Below are positions 51,995 to 61,753 of a stretch of DNA of 64,000 nt, one piece after another. The position numbers were made by a program, and so were the translations under genes. The notes beneath the pieces are model-generated. The model had not been told where the DNA came from and did no database searches. It saw nothing but the letters and a program-made list of their open reading frames with translations. Numbering within the stretch: the stretch's first letter is position 1; the number at the start of each line of letters is the position of its first letter. The stretch comes from Trujillonella humicola (GTDB lineage: Bacteria > Actinomycetota > Actinomycetes > Mycobacteriales > Geodermatophilaceae). The stretch spans positions 1 through 64,000 of the forward strand of contig NZ_JBJNRJ010000007.1 of NCBI RefSeq assembly GCF_046233715.1, given 5' to 3'.

Positions 51995-52061
51995 CCCGCC
52001 GAAGTGGCCACTTCGGCGGGTGGTGCCGCCGGCCGATCCGCCGGAGTGGCCACTTCGGCGG
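51995..52061. repeat. Pair of GC-rich palindromes between liuB and liuD
   Basis: A perfect 26-base palindrome (51995-52020, centre GTGGCCAC) and a second copy (52038-52061) with one mismatched position, 17 bases apart. Both share the core GAAGTGGCCACTTC or GGAGTGGCCACTTC. They may be REP-like elements, an mRNA-stabilising structure, or binding sites for a regulator. Confidence 0.75.
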
Positions 52062-52076
52062 GAAGGGGTGAGCGCG

Positions 52077-54089
<2,013 letters not shown>

Positions 54090-54094
54090 GATCG

Positions 54095-55249
<1,155 letters not shown>

Positions 55250-55267
55250 GTGCGGAGGTGATCCGGT

Positions 55268-55396
55268 GGGGGGTGGCGCCCCGGTACCCGCCCCGGGTTA
55301 CGGCCGGGCGGGGCGCGCGGGCCCCGCCCCCGGGGGGGGGGGGGGGGGGGGGGGGGGCGCCCGGCGGGGGCCCGCCCCCCCCCCCCCCCCCCTCCG
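55268..55396. other. Low-complexity G/C block, probable assembly artefact
   Basis: Long G and C runs (about 27 G then about 18 C) embedded in degenerate GC sequence just downstream of liuA. Similar to 57961-58118. The natural sequence here is probably a hairpin or repeat that could not be read. Genes downstream of this point may not truly follow liuA. Confidence 0.75.
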
Positions 55397-55567
55397 CGGA
55401 TACCGGACGGTCACGTTCGACTGCTGTGACTGCCGGGGGACCCGAGGCGTCCGCCGAGGTGGGGACGGCGTGTCCGGCCGTCCGCGGCCCTCCCGGCGGC
55501 CGTCCCTGGGGAGGCTGCCGCCGGCTCCCGCCGACGGTCGACGGGAGACCTCCCGAGGAGTTCCCCC

Positions 55568-57328
55568 ATGCCGGCGCCCACGAGCACCGCACCCCGCGTC
55601 CCCCGCCTGCTGCAGCGGAGGACGGCCCGCGGCTCGGCCCTCGGGATGGGTCTGCTGGTGGCCTCCGGCGTGACGGCGCCCGCCGCGCTCGCCGACGAGG
55701 CCCCGGCGACCGGGAACGCCGTCCTGCACGTCCCCGACGCCGTCGACCAGGTGACGCCCGGCGAGGCGCTCGAGCGCTGGGTCCCGACCGAGCTCTCGGC
55801 CGAGGACCTGGTGGCGGACTTCGGGGTCGGCAAGACCCTGGGCGGCGACCCGCTGACCGTCTCCGTCGTCCCCGCCGGGACGGCCCCCGCCGACCTGGAC
55901 CTGAGCGGTGCGCTCGTCGCCTTCCGCGACGTCGCCGCGGAGGGCGGGGACGACCTCGCCGCCGTCTGCGTGACCGACCCGACCGGCCGGTGCACCGTGA
56001 CCACGGCCGAGGCGGGCGAGGTCTCCGAGGTCCCCGAGGGCACGTCGCAGGTCGCCCTCCCCGACGGCACCTACGTCATCGAGCAGGTCACGACCGTGCC
56101 GGGGCTCGCGCCCGCCGGCGGCGTCCTCGGCACGTTCACCATGGACGGCGACTTCTTCTGCATCTTCCGCGGTTGCCCGCCGCCCCAGCACTTCGTCATC
56201 GCGAACGACTCGCTGTTCTCCACGGCCGTCGTCACCACGGTCGTCGACGAGGGGACCGGGGACCCGCTCGCCGGCGCGGCGTACACCCTGAACGGGCCGG
56301 ACTACCGCCACCGGCCGGACTCGGTGACGACCGACGACTGCCAGGCCGGCGAGCCGGCCGACGGCGGGGAGGACGGCGAGGGCCCCCTGGAGCTGCCGCC
56401 GTTCGAGCTCCCCCCGGTCCTGCTGCTGCTGGGCGTCGAGACCCCGCCGACGATCGTGGCCCGCGACGGCGGGGAGCAGACGGTCGCCGAGCCCGACCCC
56501 GCCGCCTCGCTCCCGGCCGCGGACGTCCCGCTGCCGGCGGAGGGCTCCGGGCCCGGCGACGTGGACCCGGAGAGCCTGGCGGTCGCGACCAGCGGCGAGG
56601 ACGGCGTCCTGACGCACACCGGCTGCCTGCTGCCCGGCACCTGGACGCTCGAGCCGGTGACCGCGCCGGCGGGCTACGAGCCCGCGACGGCCGACGTCGA
56701 GCTGGGCAGCCCGTGGGATGCCGGGACCGGGACCTGGGACCGGATCGCCGAGACCACGGTCGAGCTGGCGCTGAGCCCCGCCACCCCGCCGACGAGCACC
56801 CCGCCGACGAGCACCCCGCCGACGAGCACCCCGCCGACCACGGGCACCGGCACGACCCCGCCGACCACCGTGCCGCCGACCGCCGTGGCGCCGGCCCCGC
56901 CCTCGTCGGCCCCGGCCCCCGCCCCTGCGCCCGCCGGCACCGGCGGGACCGGCTCCGGCACCGGCACCGGCACCGGCACCGGCACCGGCACCGGCACGGG
57001 CACCGGCACCGGCACCGGCACCGGCACCGGCGTGGCGCGGCCGGTGACCGGTGGGGCCGGTGCTCCCGCCGCCGCACCCGTCGCCGAGCCGACCGCGGCG
57101 CCGAGCTCCGCGGCCGCCCCGGCGCCGTCCACGGCGTCGACCGGTCCCACCTCCGCGCGACCGACGGCGATCGCCGCCCCGGCCCTCGAGGCGGGACCGG
57201 ACCTGGAGCCGCAGAGCAGCACGAACTACCTGCAGGTCGGGCTGGTCGGCTTCGGCGTCCTGTTCACCGCGCTGGTGTTCTTCCTGGTCCTGCTGCTGCG
57301 CCGCCGGTCCCGCGAGCAGCGTGGCTGA
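55568..57328 (+). CDS. Secreted, membrane-anchored Thr/Pro-rich surface protein
   Basis: 586 residues from ATG 55568, GAGGAG upstream. A signal peptide (residues 1-43, ARGSALGMGLLVASGVTAPAALADE) is followed by two prealbumin/SpaA-like beta modules (STAVVTTVVDEGTGDPLAGAAYTLNGPDY and LPGTWTLEPVTAPAGYEPATADVELG), a pattern seen in pilin-like adhesins. A linker has three TPPTS units, then a long Gly-Thr repeat, then one transmembrane helix (VGLVGFGVLFTALVFFLVLLLRRR) with a basic tail. No LPxTG sortase motif is visible, so anchoring is by the helix. Likely a cell-surface stalk protein; ligand unknown. Confidence 0.75.
   Translation: MPAPTSTAPRVPRLLQRRTARGSALGMGLLVASGVTAPAALADEAPATGNAVLHVPDAVDQVTPGEALERWVPTELSAEDLVADFGVGKTLGGDPLTVSVVPAGTAPADLDLSGALVAFRDVAAEGGDDLAAVCVTDPTGRCTVTTAEAGEVSEVPEGTSQVALPDGTYVIEQVTTVPGLAPAGGVLGTFTMDGDFFCIFRGCPPPQHFVIANDSLFSTAVVTTVVDEGTGDPLAGAAYTLNGPDYRHRPDSVTTDDCQAGEPADGGEDGEGPLELPPFELPPVLLLLGVETPPTIVARDGGEQTVAEPDPAASLPAADVPLPAEGSGPGDVDPESLAVATSGEDGVLTHTGCLLPGTWTLEPVTAPAGYEPATADVELGSPWDAGTGTWDRIAETTVELALSPATPPTSTPPTSTPPTSTPPTTGTGTTPPTTVPPTAVAPAPPSSAPAPAPAPAGTGGTGSGTGTGTGTGTGTGTGTGTGTGTGTGVARPVTGGAGAPAAAPVAEPTAAPSSAAAPAPSTASTGPTSARPTAIAAPALEAGPDLEPQSSTNYLQVGLVGFGVLFTALVFFLVLLLRRRSREQRG
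56786..56830 (+). repeat. Three 15-base units encoding PPTST
   Basis: Three exact tandem copies of CCGCCGACGAGCACC in frame in the surface protein gene, forming a Pro/Thr-rich stalk segment. Confidence 0.85.
56957..57028 (+). repeat. Hexanucleotide GGCACC tandem array
   Basis: Twelve consecutive GGCACC hexamers (one variant, GGCACG at 56993) coding for an alternating Gly-Thr run. A pure six-base array this long is prone to slippage that changes stalk length without breaking the frame. Confidence 0.9.
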
Positions 57329-57950
57329 CGGCCCGCTGACCGGCTGGTGGGCCCGGTTCCCCGTCGAGGAGGAGCCGGGCCTGCCGCCGCGGCGGTGGTG
57401 GGTCGCCTCGCTGGGGGACGGGTTCCCGGCCGGCAGCGTCGTCGACCACCCGCCGGGTCCCCGACCGGCCGGCTGGGTGCTCGCGGTGCAGGCCGGCGCC
57501 GACGGGGGCCGGGTGCACGCGGCCGAGGCGGCGCTGCCCGGCGTCCCGCTGCTCTGGTACGTCGAGCTCCCCGAGCCCACCGCCGCACTCCCGGCGACCA
57601 CCCTGGTCGCCTTCTCGGACCACCGCTTCCCGGAGGGGACCGTGCTGACGGCCGCCGAGGCCCGGGCCGCCGGGGTCGGCGGCGGGCAGCAGGTCGCCGC
57701 GCTGCGCTGGTGGACAGGCAGCGGGCTGGCCCACCAGGTGTACGTCGCGCCCCGGCACCGCCGGCGGGGACTGGCGCTGAAGCTGGGCATGGTGGCGTAC
57801 GGCGTACAGCGGGTGCGGGGGCTGCCGGTGCTGCACGGTGACGGCCGGCGCACCGACGACGGCGAGGCGTGGGCCGGTGGCCTGCCGGCCTGGGCCGCCT
57901 GGCGGCTGGCGCCGCGCACCCACGCGTTGCCCTCGATGACCCCGGCCTGA
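57321..57950 (+). CDS. Uncharacterised protein, possible GNAT acetyltransferase fold
   Basis: 209 residues from GTG 57321, overlapping the surface protein stop by eight bases. The C-terminal part LAHQVYVAPRHRRRGLALKLGMVAYGVQRVRGLPVLHGDGRRTDDGEAW resembles the acetyl-CoA-binding segment of GNAT enzymes (V-x-P-x-x-R-x-x-G-x-A-x-x-L). The N-terminal 130 residues do not look like GNAT and include many Trp and Pro residues. Translational coupling to the surface protein suggests a linked function. The call is weak beyond the motif. Confidence 0.55.
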   Translation: MADGPLTGWWARFPVEEEPGLPPRRWWVASLGDGFPAGSVVDHPPGPRPAGWVLAVQAGADGGRVHAAEAALPGVPLLWYVELPEPTAALPATTLVAFSDHRFPEGTVLTAAEARAAGVGGGQQVAALRWWTGSGLAHQVYVAPRHRRRGLALKLGMVAYGVQRVRGLPVLHGDGRRTDDGEAWAGGLPAWAAWRLAPRTHALPSMTPA

Positions 57951-57960
57951 CCGGAGGAGT

Positions 57961-58118
57961 TGGGGGGGGGGGCCGGCGCCCGGCCCGCCCCCGGCCCCCC
58001 GCGGGTGGGGGGCGGGGGGGGGGGGCNNNNNNNNNNGCCCCCCCGCCCCGGGGGTGGGCGCGCGGGGCCCGGGGGCGGCGGGGGTGGCGGGGGGGCCCCC
58101 CCCCCCCCCCCCCCCACC
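57961..58118. other. Assembly gap with ten Ns and G/C runs
   Basis: Degenerate G and C runs around ten Ns (58027-58036). It is a scaffold gap or unreadable region. The true sequence and spacing between the flanking genes are unknown. Confidence 0.95.
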
Positions 58119-58125
58119 TCCGCAC

Positions 58126-59139
58126 TCAGGCGGTGACGTCGACGAGGACCTTGCCGACGGCGCCCTCGGCGACGGCGCGGTGCGCCTCGGCGGTCCGCTC
58201 GAGCGGGTACACGTGCAGCGGCAGGCCGGCGTCCTCCCCGACGCGGACGGCGCCGTCGAGCACCGCCGCGGTGACGTCCTCGACGCCGAGCACCTTGGCC
58301 CGCGCCGGCTCGGTGTAGACCAGGACGAAGTTCCACCGCGCGTTCGGTCCCATCTGCGCCCGGACCGGGATGGTGACCTCGGCGCCGCCGTCGTCGGCGT
58401 ACATCGCCACGGCGCCGTGCATGCCGATCACCCGGGCGTCCACGGCGGCGTTGCGGGCGGCGGAGACCTCGACGATCACGTCGACCCCCCGCGGGACGAT
58501 CTCGCGGACGACCGCGGCGACGTCCTGCTGCCGGTAGTCGACGACGTGGGAGGCCCCGGCCGCCGCCGCCAGCTGCGCCTTGCGGGGGCTGCTCACCGTC
58601 GCGACGACGGTCGCGTCGGCCCAGCGGGCCAGCTGGATCGCCGCGTTGCCCACCGCCCCGGCGCCGCCCTGCACCAGGACGGTCCGGCCGGTCAGGGCGC
58701 CGGGCCCGAGCCGGTCGGGCACCGACTCGCCGAGGGTGAGGCAGCGGTGCGCGGTCAGGAACGGGATGCCCAGCGCCGCGCCGACCTCGAACGGGGTGCC
58801 GGCACCGAGCAGCACCGCCTGCCGCAGCGGGACGACGGTGTACTCGGCCGCCGTCCCGTGCGGGCGCTGCCAGGCCGCCTCCCACACCCAGACCCGCTGC
58901 CCGACGACGGCGGGGTCCACGCCGCGGCCGACCGCCTCGACGGTGCCGGCGCCGTCCTGGCCGGGCACCTGCTCGCCCGCGGCCGGTGGGGTGCCCTGCC
59001 GGGCCTTCCAGTCGGTCGGGTTGACGCCGGACAGCGCCAGCCGGACCAGGACCTCGCCCGGCCCCGGCTCCGGGGTGGGCCGGTCGGTCAGCCGCAGGAC
59101 CTCGGGGCCGCCGTTCTCGCGGTAGGTGATGGCTCGCAC
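58126..59139 (-). CDS. Zinc-independent quinone oxidoreductase-type MDR enzyme
   Basis: 337 residues from GTG 59139. Medium-chain dehydrogenase/reductase fold, quinone oxidoreductase branch: VRAITYRENGGPEVLRLTDRPTPEPGPGEVLVRLALSGVNPTDWKARQG at the N terminus, then VLVQGGAGAVGNAAIQLARWADATVVATVSSPRK, the AxxGxxG NADPH site. The structural and catalytic zinc ligands of alcohol dehydrogenases are absent. Such enzymes reduce quinones or enones with NADPH. It ends beside the assembly gap, so downstream neighbours on its strand are uncertain. It is divergent from the GGDEF-EAL gene across 105 bases. Confidence 0.92.
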   Translation of the reverse strand: MRAITYRENGGPEVLRLTDRPTPEPGPGEVLVRLALSGVNPTDWKARQGTPPAAGEQVPGQDGAGTVEAVGRGVDPAVVGQRVWVWEAAWQRPHGTAAEYTVVPLRQAVLLGAGTPFEVGAALGIPFLTAHRCLTLGESVPDRLGPGALTGRTVLVQGGAGAVGNAAIQLARWADATVVATVSSPRKAQLAAAAGASHVVDYRQQDVAAVVREIVPRGVDVIVEVSAARNAAVDARVIGMHGAVAMYADDGGAEVTIPVRAQMGPNARWNFVLVYTEPARAKVLGVEDVTAAVLDGAVRVGEDAGLPLHVYPLERTAEAHRAVAEGAVGKVLVDVTA

Positions 59140-59244
59140 CGCCCCGCCGTACCCCGGGGCCGGACCGGCGACGCCCCTCACCCCCGCGGGTGATCCGCAG
59201 CGGCACGGGCACCAGCACCTCGCGCGGCGCGCCGATGGAGCGGT

Positions 59245-61113
59245 GTGAGCCCCAGCCTGCCCGCGCGCCTCGCCGCCGTCCTCCCCGAGGGACGTGTCCT
59301 GCCCGAAGACGTCTGGCAGCGGCGGCACCGCATCGTGCTGGCCGTCGCCGCGGCGCAGGCCGTCGCCCTGGGCGTCCTCGCGCTGGTGCTGGGCGAGGGG
59401 CCGGTGGCCGCTGCCCTGGAGACCGCCGCCGTCGCCTACCCGCTGGCGTTCGGGCTGCTGCCGGGGGCCGGCCGCTCGCTGCGGGCCGCGGCCGCCACGC
59501 TCAGCCTGCTGGCCGGTTCGGTGCTGCTGGTCTACCTCATGGACGGGCTGACCGAGGCGCACTTCCACTTCTTCGTCGTCATCGGCCTGGTCTCGCTGTA
59601 CCAGAACTGGGTGCCCTTCGGCATCGCGCTGCTGGTCGTGGTCGCCCACCACGGGGTGCTCGGCACCCTGCTGCCGCACTCCGTCTTCGGCCACTCCGCC
59701 GCGCACTCCCAGCCGTGGGTCTGGGCGGGGATCCACGCGTTCTTCGTGCTCGCCGCGAGCCTGGCCCACCTGGCGGCCTGGCGGCTCAACGAGCAGCAGG
59801 GGCTGCGCGACCCGCTGACCGGGCTGGCCAACCGCACGCTGCTCATGGAGACCACCGACCGGCTGCTGGCGCGCACCTCGGGCGAGGTGAGCATGCTGTT
59901 CCTGGACCTCGACGACTTCAAGGACGTGAACGACTCCCGCGGCCACGCGGCCGGGGACGTGCTGCTCAAGGGCATCGCCCGGCGGCTGACCGGGTGCCTG
60001 CGGCCCGGGGACCAGGTGGCCCGGATCGGCGGCGACGAGTTCGCCGTGGTCGTGGCCGGAGGGCCCGACGTCGCCGGCGCGGTGGGGCAGCGCATGCTCG
60101 CCGCACTCGCCGACCCCGTGTTGATCGACGGCCGCCCGGTCGTGCCGCACGTCAGCATCGGCTCGGCCGGGACGCGCACGTCCCCCGAGCGGGAGGCCGG
60201 TGTGCTGCTGCGCAACGCCGACCTGGCGATGTACATGGCCAAGGCGCTGGGCAAGAACCGGCTGGTGCACTACGCCGACGGCATGGCGCAGGCCGCCGAG
60301 GAGAAGGCCCGGCTGCTGGAGGACCTGGCCGGCGCCGCCCCGGGCGGTCAGCTGCGCGTGCACTACCAGCCGACGATCGTGCTGGCCGACGGGCGCACCA
60401 CCGGCTACGAGGCCCTGCTGCGCTGGGAGCACCCCGAGCGCGGACTGGTGCCGCCCGCGGAGTTCATCCCCCTCGCGGAGGAAGGTGGCCTGATCGTCGA
60501 GATCGGCCGGTGGGTGCTGGAGCAGGCCGCCACCCAGGCCGTCGCCTGGTCGGCCGAGTCCGGCCGGGCCGTCGACATCGCGGTGAACCTGTCGCCCCGC
60601 CAGCTCGCCGACGACGACGTCGTCGCCACCGTGGCGCAGGTGCTCGACCGGACCGGGCTGCCGGCCCGGCAGCTGACGCTGGAGGTGACCGAGGGCGTGC
60701 TGGTGCGCGACATCGACCTCGTCGTCGGCCAGCTCAGCGCGCTGCGGGCGCTCGGGGTGCGGATCGCCATCGACGACTTCGGCACCGGCTACTCCAGCCT
60801 GTCCTACCTGCGCCGGCTGCCCGCCGACATCATCAAGATCGACCGCAGCTTCGTGCAGGACCTCGGTGGTGGCGGCCGCTCGACCACCCTGGTCGCCTCC
60901 ATCATCGAGCTCGCCCGCAGCCTGCGCCTCGAGGTCGTCGCCGAGGGCGTCGAGACCCCCGAGCAGCGCGCCGTCCTCGGTGAGCTGGCCTGCTCGCACG
61001 CCCAGGGCTACCTCTTCGGCCGCCCGCAGCCGGCGGCCGACCACGCTCTGGTCCACGCCCCGGTCGACGAGCCGGCCCGGAGCGCCGACCCCGCGCCGCT
61101 GCTCACCCGCTGA
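59245..61113 (+). CDS. Membrane GGDEF-EAL c-di-GMP protein
   Basis: 622 residues from GTG 59245. N-terminal sensor region of five to six transmembrane helices, with a His-rich conserved-looking stretch (EAHFHFFVVIGLVSLYQNWVPFGIALLVVVAHHGVLGTLLPHSVF). GGDEF domain about 185-345 with intact RIGGDEFAVVVAG, so diguanylate cyclase activity is likely. EAL domain about 360-605 with YEALLRWEHP, NLSPRQ, EVTEGVL, IDDFGTGYSSLSYL and DRSFVQDL, and VAEGVET, all metal-site residues kept, so phosphodiesterase activity is likely too. A bifunctional enzyme regulated by the membrane sensor, input unknown. Ends in a hairpin terminator. Confidence 0.95.
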   Translation: MSPSLPARLAAVLPEGRVLPEDVWQRRHRIVLAVAAAQAVALGVLALVLGEGPVAAALETAAVAYPLAFGLLPGAGRSLRAAAATLSLLAGSVLLVYLMDGLTEAHFHFFVVIGLVSLYQNWVPFGIALLVVVAHHGVLGTLLPHSVFGHSAAHSQPWVWAGIHAFFVLAASLAHLAAWRLNEQQGLRDPLTGLANRTLLMETTDRLLARTSGEVSMLFLDLDDFKDVNDSRGHAAGDVLLKGIARRLTGCLRPGDQVARIGGDEFAVVVAGGPDVAGAVGQRMLAALADPVLIDGRPVVPHVSIGSAGTRTSPEREAGVLLRNADLAMYMAKALGKNRLVHYADGMAQAAEEKARLLEDLAGAAPGGQLRVHYQPTIVLADGRTTGYEALLRWEHPERGLVPPAEFIPLAEEGGLIVEIGRWVLEQAATQAVAWSAESGRAVDIAVNLSPRQLADDDVVATVAQVLDRTGLPARQLTLEVTEGVLVRDIDLVVGQLSALRALGVRIAIDDFGTGYSSLSYLRRLPADIIKIDRSFVQDLGGGGRSTTLVASIIELARSLRLEVVAEGVETPEQRAVLGELACSHAQGYLFGRPQPAADHALVHAPVDEPARSADPAPLLTR

Positions 61114-61114
61114 G

Positions 61115-61138
61115 CATCGGCCTTCGGCGGGGCCGATG
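61115..61138 (+). terminator. Hairpin terminator after the GGDEF-EAL gene
   Basis: CATCGGCC (61115-61122) and GGCCGATG (61131-61138) pair perfectly around an eight-base loop, starting one base after the stop codon. Confidence 0.7.
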
Positions 61139-61255
61139 GCCCCGGGCGGAGGGGACCGAGGACGGCGCCGGCGGGGCCCGAGGTCCGTGGTGGGACGGCG
61201 GGCGGCGCGGCGACCCTCGACGGGTCCGACCGCGACGTGCACCCAGGAGGCCCGG

Positions 61256-61729
61256 ATGACCCCGCTCAGGACCGCAGTCGACGACTTCCTCGCCCAGCGG
61301 CGCATCGCCGTGACGGGTGTGTCCCGCTCGGCGAAGGACCACGGCGCGAACGTGGTGTACAAGCGGCTCCGTGACCGCGGCTACACGGTGTTCGCCGTCA
61401 ACCCGAACACCGACCAGGTGGAGGGCGATCCCGCCTACCACGACCTGAAGTCGGTACCGGGCGGCGTGGACGGCGTCGTGATCGCCACCAGCCCGGAGCA
61501 CGCCGAGGGGACGATGCGCGAGTGCGTCGACCTCGGCATCGACCGCGTGTGGATGCACCGCGGCCCCGGTCCCGGCAGCGTCTCGGAACCGGCCGCCACG
61601 TACGGGCGGGAGCACGGCGTCACGGTCATCGCCGGCGGCTGCCCCTGCATGTTCCCCCCGACGGCCGACCCCGGGCACCGGGTGATGCGCTTCTTCGGCG
61701 TCGGGCAGCACCTGCCCAAGCAGGTCTGA
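61256..61729 (+). CDS. CoA-binding (YccU-like) Rossmann protein
   Basis: 157 residues from ATG 61256, CAGGAGG upstream. A single CoA-binding Rossmann domain: RRIAVTGVSRSAKDHGANVVYKRLRDRGYTVFAVNPNTDQVEGDPAYHDLKSVPGGVDGVVIATSPEHAEGTMRECVDLGIDRVWMHRGPGPGSVSEPAATYGREHGVTVIAGGCPCMF. This is the family of succinyl-CoA-synthetase-like, stand-alone CoA-binding proteins such as YccU. Their role is unknown, perhaps CoA-dependent regulation. The CPC pair near the C terminus is conserved in many. It stands alone, converging with fbiC. Confidence 0.93.
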   Translation: MTPLRTAVDDFLAQRRIAVTGVSRSAKDHGANVVYKRLRDRGYTVFAVNPNTDQVEGDPAYHDLKSVPGGVDGVVIATSPEHAEGTMRECVDLGIDRVWMHRGPGPGSVSEPAATYGREHGVTVIAGGCPCMFPPTADPGHRVMRFFGVGQHLPKQV

Positions 61730-61753
61730 GCCCCGCCGCCGGTCGCGACGCGT

